This document shows, one piece after another, positions 45,301 through 53,785 of a stretch of DNA of 64,000 bases. Every line of letters begins with the position of its first letter. The stretch's first letter is position 1. The DNA lies in NCBI RefSeq assembly GCF_007741475.1, contig NZ_CP036261.1:4093798-4157797 (forward strand), written 5' to 3'. Origin of the DNA: Rosistilla ulvae (GTDB lineage: Bacteria; Planctomycetota; Planctomycetia; Pirellulales; Pirellulaceae). The notes below the pieces were generated by a model, which had not been told where the DNA came from, made no database searches, and saw only the letters and a program-made list of their open reading frames with translations. The translations under genes and the position numbers were made by a program.

Positions 45301-47760
45301 ATGAATCGCTTGACGTTTTGTCGCCGTTTTATTCCCCAACGGTTTTCCCTCTGCGTGCTGCTGGCCCTGGCACTGGCCAGCGGCGGTCAAGCTGACGATG
45401 CAAAGATCGACTTTCCCCACGATGTCGCTCCAATTTTGAAGCGGCATTGTGTCACCTGTCACGGCGGTCGGGAACGGGAAGGCGATTTTTCGATCAACAC
45501 CCGCGGCGACCTGATCGAATCGCAGATCATCGATCTCGATGCTCCCGACGCTTCACACCTTCTCGAATTGATAACCTCCGACGATCCCGACGCGCAGATG
45601 CCGCCGTCGGATCGGGCTCGGTTGTCGGCCGCCGAAGTGGAGATTCTGCGGCGTTGGATCGCCCAAGGATTACCGTGGGATGCGGAGCTGACGTTTGCGA
45701 TCAACAGCTACCAGCCGCCGTTGAAACCTCGCACGCCGCCGCTCCCCGCGGCTATCGATGGCCGAAATCACCCGATCGATCGGATCCTGGACGCTTATCT
45801 TGTCGATAACGATTTGCCGCGTCCGATGGCGATCGACGATGCAACTTTCGCTCGCCGAGTGCATCTGGATCTGACAGGTCTGCTGCCGACGCCGCAGCGG
45901 TTGCAGGAATTCCTAGCCGACCAAGATCCCGACAAACGAGAGCGTTTGATCGATGAACTGCTGGCCGATCGGTTCGCTTACGCCGAACATTGGCTTACCT
46001 TTTTTAACGACCTGCTGCGCAACGACTACAGCGGCACGGGCTTCATCACCGGCGGTCGCAAACAGGTGAGCGGTTGGCTGTACGATTCGCTGCTAGCGAA
46101 CAAACCGTTCGACCAGATGGCGCGAGAATTGATAGCGCCGCCGACGGCGGAGAGCCGCGGGTTCATCGACGGCATCAAGTGGCGAGGCGAAGTGAGCGCC
46201 GGGCAGACGCTGGAAATCCAATTCGCCCAGAGCCTGTCGCAATCGTTTCTTGGGATCAACATGAAGTGCGCTTCGTGCCACGACAGCTTCATCGATCGAT
46301 GGACGTTGCGCGATGCGTACGGGCTGGCGGCGATCTACGCTTCGCGGCCGCTGGAACTGCATCGCTGCGACAAGCCGACGGGGCAGATGGCCGAAGCCGC
46401 CTGGATGTTTCCAGAGCTCGGCCCGATCGATCCCGCCGCGCCGCGAGACGATCGACTGAAGCAACTTGCCGACCTGATGACCGATCGCGAAAACGGCCGC
46501 TTCGCCCGCACGATCGTCAACCGCTTGTGGTACCGAATGATGGGGCGAGGAATCGTGCATCCGTTGGACGCGATGCAGAACGAGCCCTGGAACATCGACT
46601 TGTTAGACTATCTGGCCAGTGATTTCATCGCCAACGGTTTTGATCTGAAACAGACGCTGAAGCGGATCGCCACCAGCGAGGCCTATCAATCGCAAACCGA
46701 AACGGTTGCCCAGCCCGAATCGTCGGAGACCTACGTCTATCGTGGCCCGCGAGCCCGGCGGATGACGGCGGAGCAGTTCCTCGATGCAATCTGGCAACTG
46801 ACCGGCAGCGGACCGGAAAAGTTCGACGCGCCAGTGGTGCGGAGCAATCTCAGCGACGAAGCGTTGGAATCGATCGCCATGGACGGGGATTGGATCTGGG
46901 GCGCGTCGGAGGTCCAGCCTCCCGCGGCAGGGGCCGAGGTGGCGCTGCGAAAAACGATCACTCTGGCCGACGATGTCGCCTCTGGCGGCGCGATGATCAC
47001 CTGCGACAACGCATTCCGGCTGTTCATCAACGGACGCCGCGTCGCCGCCGGAGACAACTGGACGCGTCCGCAGACGGTTCCGTTGGTGAAGCATCTGACC
47101 AAGGGTGAGAACACGCTGTTGGTGATCGCAAAAAATGCAGGTTCGTCTCCTAACCCGGCCGGGCTCTATTTCCAGGCCCAAATAACGCTCGACGATGGCG
47201 CGGTGAAGCGGCTGAAATCGGACGACTCTTGGCAATTCAGCAACACGTTGCCCAAAGAAACCAAGGGGCAACTTACCGATCTGCCAACCGAATGGCAGCC
47301 GGCGGAGGTCGTTCCCGCCGTGGCCGCTTGGAAAAGCCTGATCCAGGCGGAGGGCCGCACGCTGTTGGCCCGCGTCGCTTTGGGAGATGGCAATCTGCCG
47401 CCGGTTCGGGCTTCGCTGATGAAAAACACAGCGCTGATGAAATCGCTAGGACGGCCGATGCGAGAACAGATCGTATCGATGCGTCCGGATCGATTAACGA
47501 CGCTCGAAGCGATCGATCTGGCCAACGACGCCGCGTTGGCGAACAGCTTTGCCGCCGGAGCGCGTCGCATATTGCAGCAGCCGCCACAGCCGACCGACGC
47601 GTTGGTCCGGTCGCTGTTCCTGGCCGCGCTGTCGCGTCAGCCGACCGAGGTCGAGGCGAGGTTGTTCGCTGAAGCGATCGGCCAACAACCAAACGAAGCG
47701 AGCCTTCAAGACGCTTTGTGGGCGATCTGCATGTTGCCCGAATTCCTGTTGGTACGGTAA
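45301..47760 (+). CDS. PSD1-type protein: planctomycete cytochrome c, DUF1549 and DUF1553
   Basis: From the ATG at 45301 the product has 819 residues with a signal peptide (LCVLLALALASG, cleaved near 31). A c-type heme site CVTCH (50-54) belongs to the PSCyt1 domain. DUF1549 follows at about 130-340 ('ATFARRVHLDLTGLLPTP'), then DUF1553 ('RFARTIVNRLWYRMMGRG'). An inserted region of about 100 residues with a jelly-roll-like look ('AFRLFINGRRVAAGDNW') splits DUF1553. Such proteins are normally followed by a DUF1501 gene; here the next gene is a membrane protein. The function of the family is unproven. Confidence 0.88.
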   Translation: MNRLTFCRRFIPQRFSLCVLLALALASGGQADDAKIDFPHDVAPILKRHCVTCHGGREREGDFSINTRGDLIESQIIDLDAPDASHLLELITSDDPDAQMPPSDRARLSAAEVEILRRWIAQGLPWDAELTFAINSYQPPLKPRTPPLPAAIDGRNHPIDRILDAYLVDNDLPRPMAIDDATFARRVHLDLTGLLPTPQRLQEFLADQDPDKRERLIDELLADRFAYAEHWLTFFNDLLRNDYSGTGFITGGRKQVSGWLYDSLLANKPFDQMARELIAPPTAESRGFIDGIKWRGEVSAGQTLEIQFAQSLSQSFLGINMKCASCHDSFIDRWTLRDAYGLAAIYASRPLELHRCDKPTGQMAEAAWMFPELGPIDPAAPRDDRLKQLADLMTDRENGRFARTIVNRLWYRMMGRGIVHPLDAMQNEPWNIDLLDYLASDFIANGFDLKQTLKRIATSEAYQSQTETVAQPESSETYVYRGPRARRMTAEQFLDAIWQLTGSGPEKFDAPVVRSNLSDEALESIAMDGDWIWGASEVQPPAAGAEVALRKTITLADDVASGGAMITCDNAFRLFINGRRVAAGDNWTRPQTVPLVKHLTKGENTLLVIAKNAGSSPNPAGLYFQAQITLDDGAVKRLKSDDSWQFSNTLPKETKGQLTDLPTEWQPAEVVPAVAAWKSLIQAEGRTLLARVALGDGNLPPVRASLMKNTALMKSLGRPMREQIVSMRPDRLTTLEAIDLANDAALANSFAAGARRILQQPPQPTDALVRSLFLAALSRQPTEVEARLFAEAIGQQPNEASLQDALWAICMLPEFLLVR

Positions 47761-47823
47761 GCGAATCGCTGTTTGGTTCGAGCCAATTTTCTAGTGGGCC
47801 AAGTTTTAAGACGTTAGGTTTTT

Positions 47824-49089
47824 GTGAGTCATCGAATCGATTGGGTCCGTCGCGCCGTTTGTGTCAGCCTGGTGCTGTTGGTTGCCGCGACGTGGCGGCT
47901 GTGGTTTTCTCCCGAACCGTTTCCACAGATCCCCTTGTTGCGGCTTGCTGTCGATCTGCCACCCACGATCGATCCGATCGCTGCGGCGGTGATGTTAATC
48001 GCCGCAGCAGCGGCGGCAGCCGTGCGATCGATTCGCTTGCAAACGATTGCTCTGTCGACAGCCGCGTTTTCGCTGGTGCTGCTGTTTGTCGGCGACCAAC
48101 ATCGCTTGCAGCCCTGGGCCTACCAGATCTTTTGGATGTTGATTGCGATCGCTTGCTGCCGCGCCGCGGTTGCGCTGCGAATGATTCGGATCCTGGTGGT
48201 GAGCATCTACCTGTTTTCCGGGATCAGCAAGCTCGACTATCAATTTGTCTATACGATTGGGCGAGATTTCCTGGGCGGCTTGGTCGGCATGACGGGGCAA
48301 TCGATCGAGGGCTGGCCAGAGACGCTGTTGGTCGCAGCGACCTTGAGTTTTCCGATCGGCGAGATCGCGATCGCGGTTGCGCTCGTCTTCGCTCGCACCC
48401 GCGGGGCGGCTGTTTTGGCGGCGATCGCAATGCATCTGATCCTGTTTGTGCTATTGGGACCGCTGGGACTAAACCATCAACCGGGCGTGCTGATCTGGAA
48501 CCTCGTCTCGGCGACGATGGTCGGGTTGCTGTTTTGGAAGGTTAGCGGTGGTGCGGGCGTTGATGCGACGCAAGCGGATAAGGAATCAGAGGTGCCGCGG
48601 GCGGAATCGCAAAGCCATTTGTCGCGGCCTCACTTGCAGCCGTTGGCGGTTGTGATGCTGGCGGCGGTTAGCGCGGCGCCGCTGTTGGAGCCGTTTGGTT
48701 TCTACGATCACTGGTTGGCTTGGGGCTTGTATGCGCCGCACAATAGCCGCGTGCGGTTGCTGATCGACGAGCGGTCGATCGAACGCTTGCCCGCTTCGTT
48801 GCAGCGGCATGCCGTGCCGATCGCCGCCGGTTCCTCGACGCGTCAGGTGAATCTGGATCGCTGGTCGATCGATTGCCTGTCGGTCCCGATCTATCCGCAG
48901 TCGAGATTCCAGGCCGGCGTCGCCTTGGCGGTGCTGCAGCAGAGCCAGTTGGCAAGCGGCTTTCGACTGGAGCTTCAATCGGCATCCAACCGCCGCGACG
49001 GGCAAAGAACCATCCAAGAGATCGGCAACCAGGACCAACTGAAGCTGCACTTGAACCGGTACACCTTCAATGCGTTGCCCCGTCGGTAG
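47824..49089 (+). CDS. Multi-pass membrane protein of DoxX/MauE/HTTM-like type
   Basis: The 421-residue protein starts at GTG 47824. About eight hydrophobic segments fill the first 240 residues, with 'SIYLFSGISKLDYQFVYTIG' and 'GEIAIAVALVFARTRGAAV' similar to the DoxX/MauE/HTTM group. The last 130 residues are soluble. It follows the PSD1-type gene by 63 bp on the same strand, where a DUF1501 gene would be expected. No specific family is certain. Confidence 0.55.
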   Translation: MSHRIDWVRRAVCVSLVLLVAATWRLWFSPEPFPQIPLLRLAVDLPPTIDPIAAAVMLIAAAAAAAVRSIRLQTIALSTAAFSLVLLFVGDQHRLQPWAYQIFWMLIAIACCRAAVALRMIRILVVSIYLFSGISKLDYQFVYTIGRDFLGGLVGMTGQSIEGWPETLLVAATLSFPIGEIAIAVALVFARTRGAAVLAAIAMHLILFVLLGPLGLNHQPGVLIWNLVSATMVGLLFWKVSGGAGVDATQADKESEVPRAESQSHLSRPHLQPLAVVMLAAVSAAPLLEPFGFYDHWLAWGLYAPHNSRVRLLIDERSIERLPASLQRHAVPIAAGSSTRQVNLDRWSIDCLSVPIYPQSRFQAGVALAVLQQSQLASGFRLELQSASNRRDGQRTIQEIGNQDQLKLHLNRYTFNALPRR

Positions 49090-49139
49090 ATTCAGGCAAG
49101 AGAGCCTTAGATCGGGCTGAGACACTCCGCCGTCCCACT

Positions 49140-49196
49140 GGCCTCCATCGCCGTAGCAATCGGCGAGAGGCCCACACAGTCCGCTAGCGAACTGTG
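49140..49196. terminator. Two tandem hairpins between convergent genes
   Basis: First hairpin: GGCCTC-cat-CGCCG pairs with CGGCG-a-GAGGCC (49140-49172). Second: CACAGTCCGCTAGCGAACTGTG (49175-49196) is near-palindromic. No T-run follows either. They lie between the stops at 49089 and 49234 and probably serve both strands. Confidence 0.6.
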
Positions 49197-49233
49197 GATT
49201 CGAAGCATCCCCGGTTTTGGGATCACATGATCA

Positions 49234-49548
49234 TTAGCAGTTGCGTTGCACGGTGACGGGTGTGCGTCCCGCATCGTTGAGACTGCTGATCGGCAGCTGG
49301 CTGGTCCGTTGCCCATCGGTACCGTAGAAGTAGATCGCCCTGGTTTTCATGTCGCAGACGGCGGTCAATTTGACGCTACGAGGACCATGCAAGCAAAAGT
49401 AGAGGCCACACGGCGTGCCACCTTTTGCAATCACACGCTGGGTGATCGGGAACGCCCCAGGTTCCAGTTGGCCGAGTTCGCTGAGCGTATTCTGGACGAG
49501 CGTTCGGAGACGGGAAATGTCGATCTGAGCTATGGGATTCGCAATCAT
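49234..49548 (-). CDS. Small conserved-looking hypothetical protein
   Basis: The 104-residue ORF has balanced protein-like composition: 'DISRLRTLVQNTLSELGQLE', then 'QRVIAKGGTPCGLYFCLHGP' and 'SVKLTAVCDMKTRAIYFYG'. It looks like a small alpha/beta protein with three cysteines and no signal peptide. It is preferred over an overlapping plus-strand ORF (49246-49581) whose composition is random. No ribosome site is evident. Function unknown. Confidence 0.6.
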   Translation of the reverse strand: MIANPIAQIDISRLRTLVQNTLSELGQLEPGAFPITQRVIAKGGTPCGLYFCLHGPRSVKLTAVCDMKTRAIYFYGTDGQRTSQLPISSLNDAGRTPVTVQRNC

Positions 49549-49944
49549 CGTCGCGTTGTCACTCCATTGATGCCGGCATAGGTAGGATGTTTCATTTGCC
49601 CCGGTCTCGTCGCAGCGGATTCATTCCGCTCAACCCGTCGGGCAAAGTGTCTATCGTCCCACGATGCGGGCGAACTTCGCTTCTCAAATCCCGGAATCGG
49701 GCGAGAACGATTTCCTCGCCCCGATCCTTCGGGATGTGAGGGTTGCGCAAAGTAGAAAAAATAGACTGAGCTTCTCGCCGCCACCAGTCGGGTCGGAAAC
49801 GGGGCTTTTGCTATCAGATCGCCTTTCCCAAAGTAAAACTTTAACGGTTTTGCTGCATGTAGGGATACCAGCGGTCGATAGTCATTGCGTAAGGTTCGCG
49901 TTGTTGCAGGCTGACTTTTTTACTTTTGGCGGGAGCCCTTCGCT
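49549..49944. other. Intergenic, 396 bp, divergent promoter region
   Basis: This lies between the small minus-strand ORF and the plus-strand TIGR03546 gene. Short ORFs overlap on both strands without ribosome sites. A GGGAG nine bases before the 49945 start is the only signal seen. Confidence 0.45.
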
Positions 49945-50619
49945 GTGATTATTTGGCTGTATCGTCAGATCCAAGGTGTTCGCAAAGCACTTGCGGGACG
50001 TGACAAACCGGAGGAACTCGCTTGGGCGATGGCCTTGGGCGTGCTGTTAGGTGTTGTCCCTAAGGGTAATCTTGCCGCGCTGATGCTCGTCTTTGTCGTG
50101 CTGATCCTGCGGGTCAACCACGCCATGGCAGCGGTCACCGCCGTGGCCGTCAGCTTTGCTGCTGTCCTGTTCGATCCGTTCACGCACCAATTGGGGCAAT
50201 GGGTCTTGGAACAGCCTGCGTTGCAAGGCTTCTACGCCTGGAGCTGGCAGCAACCGCTGATCCCATGGACTGATTTAAACAACACCGTCGTGATGGGCAG
50301 CCTGTTGTTTGGATTGATGACGTTGTTCCCAACCTACAGCTTGACGCTGCCGTTGTTCCGCGCGATCGCCAAGGAAAAACCAGGCACAGCGGAAGATGCC
50401 GACGTGCGACAGACGACTTCCGTATCGGATGTCGAAACCAACGTGGCCCCCGAACCGGTCGCGGCGACATCCGCGCCGCAGCGTTCGCCGCAACCGCAGG
50501 TCGATGTGATTCGAGTTCATCGTGAACACCAAACAGCTGCCAAACCGATCGCTTCCAGCGGTCCCAAGGCAACGTGTGGCGGAACTCCCCAGGTCAAGAA
50601 GCAGGAGAAGGCAGCATGA
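49945..50619 (+). CDS. TIGR03546-family membrane protein
   Basis: The GTG at 49945 has GGGAG nine bases upstream, giving 224 residues. The first 150 residues carry several hydrophobic helices with 'ELAWAMALGVLLGVVPKGNL', typical of the TIGR03546/DUF2062-related group. A Pro/Ala/Gln-rich soluble tail follows. Its TGA stop overlaps the ATG of the TIGR03545 gene by four bases. Genes of these two families occur as neighbours, and coupled translation supports one complex. Function unknown. Confidence 0.8.
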   Translation: MIIWLYRQIQGVRKALAGRDKPEELAWAMALGVLLGVVPKGNLAALMLVFVVLILRVNHAMAAVTAVAVSFAAVLFDPFTHQLGQWVLEQPALQGFYAWSWQQPLIPWTDLNNTVVMGSLLFGLMTLFPTYSLTLPLFRAIAKEKPGTAEDADVRQTTSVSDVETNVAPEPVAATSAPQRSPQPQVDVIRVHREHQTAAKPIASSGPKATCGGTPQVKKQEKAA

Positions 50620-52364
50620 TTCGCTGGCGATTTGTATTAACCCGAGTTCTCATTGTTGTCCTCGTGATCGTCTTGATCCGTCTAGCGCTCGGCCCAGCCG
50701 TCCGTTACGCGGCGCAGCAAACGTTGCAGAAAGCGACGGGCGGACGCGTCGACATCGCACAAACGCATATCGATCTGTGGCCACCACGGATCTATTTCGA
50801 AGAGGTCCATATCGCCGATCCGTCCAAAGAGATGGAAGACGCGGTTCAAGCCGAACTGATCGAGTTCCGGTTGCAGCCTTCGGCGCTCGTCCGACGCCAA
50901 TGGGTTGTCGAAAAGGCGAGAATCACCGGGTTGAAGGTGAACGAAGCGCGGACCACCGATGGGCGACTGGCGACTCGTGAAACTCCCGCAACCAATGGCG
51001 AGAGCTTTTCCGGCAAGCTGGCAGGCCTGCTGCAAGACTACGCGAAGGACCACGCCACCGCATTCGCTCGCGATCTGGAAACCGTGAAGACTTCCGAAGA
51101 CATTCGCATTCGCTGGAAGAATGAATACGAATCGCTGACCGCGCGAGCGAAACAGCTCGAAGGGGCGATCCGCGAAGTGCGCGACGGGATCCAAGGGATC
51201 GACAACCCATTGCGCGACCTGCCACAACTGCAACGTGCACTCCAACAAGCTGAAGCCATCCGACAGGACCTGCTGGTCGTCCGCAAGGCGATCGACGACT
51301 TGCCGCTGGCCGTGCAAGCCGATTTGGCGCGGATGGAACAGGCGCGTCAAGCCGACGTCGACCGCGTCGCCGAATACATCCCGCTGGCCGATGGGCAAGA
51401 AGCTGATTTCAGCCCCGAGATGTTTCGCCAGGTTGTTACAACACAACTGGATCGCGTTCGCTCGTTCCTCGACGGCAGCCGTTCGGTCGCCGACTGGACA
51501 GTCGTCAGCCCCGAGTCAGAGCGAACCCGCGGCAAGGACTTCAACTTTGTGCTCGGTAAACTGCCGCCATCTTGGCTGGTCCAACTGGCGGAAGTATCTG
51601 GCGAGATCCAAGTCGACGGCGTGAAATACGATCTACAAGGCGTGATGGAAAACATCACAACTCAGCCGCTGCTGGCCAACGGACCGCTGGTTGGGCGATT
51701 GAAGCTGGACGGACCTCAGATCGTTCGTGTCGACTTCCAACGTCACACCGAAGAGCAACGCTCGTGGGATGACGTGACGTTGCACTGGCCCCAATTGCCG
51801 ATCAACACGTTGGCGGTTGGCGATTCGAAGGAAACCTCGATTCGTTTGCAGCCAGGTGGCGTGGAGCTGTGGGTTCAGATGCTGGTCGACGGAGATCATG
51901 TCGAAGGCAAGCTAATCTCGCAGATGCGGAACACCCACGTTTCCGCGGAGATTCCGTCGAACAAATACAACGCAGCGTTGGTATCGTCGCTGTCCGACTC
52001 GCTTCAAGACGTTCGGGAAGTGAACGTAGAGGCCCGCTTTGGTGGTCGTTGGGACACGATGAAGATCAACGTCGCCAGCAACCTTTCGGGGCTCTTCTCC
52101 AACGCGGTAAAGAACGGTCTGGCAGCACAGACCGCCGCCACGAAAACCCAGTTGATGGGATTGGCCGACAACGCCTACCGCGACCAAGTTGGGGAACTGC
52201 AGGTCTGGCTGACGCAGCAACAGACGCAGGTTCGCAAGACCCTGACCGAAGTCGACGGAAGCGTCGAAGAGATCAGCCAAAAGCTAGTCAAACAACTCGG
52301 CGCACCCGACCTCTACCTCGGCCGACTGCAACGCGGCCTAGAAGTCCCAATGCCGAAGTTCTAG
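50616..52364 (+). CDS. TIGR03545-family protein
   Basis: The ATG at 50616 overlaps the upstream stop (ATGA) and gives 582 residues; an earlier in-frame start at 50574 lies inside the upstream gene. One N-terminal transmembrane helix (VLTRVLIVVLVIVLIRLAL) anchors a long body with an AsmA-like first part ('GRVDIAQTHIDLWPPRIYFE'), a coiled-coil middle (about residues 130-260) and a late beta-rich part. It is probably periplasmic. It pairs with the TIGR03546 membrane protein; envelope lipid transport is possible but unproven. Confidence 0.8.
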   Translation: MIRWRFVLTRVLIVVLVIVLIRLALGPAVRYAAQQTLQKATGGRVDIAQTHIDLWPPRIYFEEVHIADPSKEMEDAVQAELIEFRLQPSALVRRQWVVEKARITGLKVNEARTTDGRLATRETPATNGESFSGKLAGLLQDYAKDHATAFARDLETVKTSEDIRIRWKNEYESLTARAKQLEGAIREVRDGIQGIDNPLRDLPQLQRALQQAEAIRQDLLVVRKAIDDLPLAVQADLARMEQARQADVDRVAEYIPLADGQEADFSPEMFRQVVTTQLDRVRSFLDGSRSVADWTVVSPESERTRGKDFNFVLGKLPPSWLVQLAEVSGEIQVDGVKYDLQGVMENITTQPLLANGPLVGRLKLDGPQIVRVDFQRHTEEQRSWDDVTLHWPQLPINTLAVGDSKETSIRLQPGGVELWVQMLVDGDHVEGKLISQMRNTHVSAEIPSNKYNAALVSSLSDSLQDVREVNVEARFGGRWDTMKINVASNLSGLFSNAVKNGLAAQTAATKTQLMGLADNAYRDQVGELQVWLTQQQTQVRKTLTEVDGSVEEISQKLVKQLGAPDLYLGRLQRGLEVPMPKF

Positions 52365-52375
52365 CGTCCACGTGA

Positions 52376-53785
52376 TTAGTTGGACTGCTGCACTGCAGCA
52401 GCGATTTCACGGTGCTGCGATGCCAATTTAGATTGTCCAATGGCATCGTAGCATAACGCCAATGAGGCATGCAGCCGTTTTTCCTGGGGGAACTTTGGCA
52501 GTGCGTATTCCAATTCATCCAACGCCTCCTCCCAACGTTCCAACCCTGCCAGCAGCTGCCCGCGCGTTTCACGAAAGGCGTGCGAATCGGGGAATTCCTG
52601 GAGCAATTCATCGATCAATTCCAACCCTCTTTGAAGGTCGCCATCTTCTTTGAGTAACTCGTAATAGGCGAGGTTGTTGGCTGCGATGCTTAAGCTCTTA
52701 TCAAGCTTGTAGGCGCGTTTCATATGGAAAACGGCATCGTCGACTAAGTTTAGCTGCCACCGACGCGAGCCCAGTACAAAATGGACAATCGCATTGTGGC
52801 GGCCACTAGTGAGCGATTGCTCCAGCATCTTTTCGATCCTTCCGCTGGGGTCGACGATACCAACATCCGCCAACTCCTTGATCACATCCGTACTCTCAGG
52901 ATCTGCGGCAAGTGCTTTCTGAAGATAGGACAGCAGTTCATCCAAACTAACTCGCTCGCTTTTTCGTTGGCGAAATCGAGCAAGATAGGCTTTGGCAAGC
53001 GTCTTGTTCCAATCCCCATCCGGATCAACATCGGCTCCTTGCAGAAGTATTTGTTCGGCATTGTCGAAGACATTGAGCCAAATTTGCACCTCAACGTATC
53101 GATAGCGTGCATCGCGATCCAACGGATGACTGGCAACCTGCTGCTTCAGGAAATCGCTCGCCAGTTCGGCTGCCTTGTTCGTTTCAGGCAGCAATTTGTG
53201 CTTCTGGCAAGCTTTGAATAGATCATAGTAGTACGCTGGGTTTTGAAGTGAAGCGTCTCTTAACGATTCCAATGCTCGTTCGGTCGAACCGGTTCCCCAA
53301 AAGCAAGTTGCCAGCAGATAGTTAACCTCGCTGTCCTTGTAGAGGGTCTTTTTCGCATTGGAAAGATGAGAGATTGCCGTTGTGATCGTTTCGAGGTCGG
53401 CCTCAGGATTGACCATCAATTGTTTGGCTTGCCAAACATGCGCGGGGCCAAATCCTTGTTTCTCCGGCGATGCAATCCCCGACATGATCCGCAAACCACG
53501 CTCCTGATCGCCCGCTGCGACGAGAGACAGCCCGAGATGGAAGCGGTCTTCAAGGCGAGGGTTGATGCGAATCAATCGGTCAAAACAGACGACCGCCAAG
53601 TCGTGCTGCTGTGCATCGTAGGCGCGCGTTGCGGCGTGACGATAGATATCCTCCAGCTTCGCTTCACGCGACCATACGTACAATAAAAAGGGGGTGAGCA
53701 CCAAACATCCCAACACGGCCGGAAGCCCCATCAGAAGATCGGAAAAATAGCGTTCACCGCGTTCAAAATCACCGTCGTACATCAT
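52376..53785 (-). CDS. Membrane-anchored TPR protein of exosortase module 1
   Basis: The 469-residue protein has one transmembrane helix at about residues 19-35 ('AVLGCLVLTPFLLYVW') and then TPR-like helical repeats to the end. Its start ATG at 53785 overlaps the exosortase stop by four bases. The last 110 residues ('AFRETRGQLLAGLERWEEAL') resemble the same region of the other TPR protein here ('VIETRGQIHAALQQWEQAL'). Position and coupling suggest that it forms part of the sorting or secretion machinery. Its stop is 11 bp from that of the convergent TIGR03545 gene. Confidence 0.75.
   Translation of the reverse strand: MMYDGDFERGERYFSDLLMGLPAVLGCLVLTPFLLYVWSREAKLEDIYRHAATRAYDAQQHDLAVVCFDRLIRINPRLEDRFHLGLSLVAAGDQERGLRIMSGIASPEKQGFGPAHVWQAKQLMVNPEADLETITTAISHLSNAKKTLYKDSEVNYLLATCFWGTGSTERALESLRDASLQNPAYYYDLFKACQKHKLLPETNKAAELASDFLKQQVASHPLDRDARYRYVEVQIWLNVFDNAEQILLQGADVDPDGDWNKTLAKAYLARFRQRKSERVSLDELLSYLQKALAADPESTDVIKELADVGIVDPSGRIEKMLEQSLTSGRHNAIVHFVLGSRRWQLNLVDDAVFHMKRAYKLDKSLSIAANNLAYYELLKEDGDLQRGLELIDELLQEFPDSHAFRETRGQLLAGLERWEEALDELEYALPKFPQEKRLHASLALCYDAIGQSKLASQHREIAAAVQQSN

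Noticed and set aside
49246-49581. Plus-strand ORF of 111 codons overlapping the small minus-strand gene
   Set aside because: Its composition is random-like, while the minus-strand frame is protein-like with ordered hydrophobic spacing.
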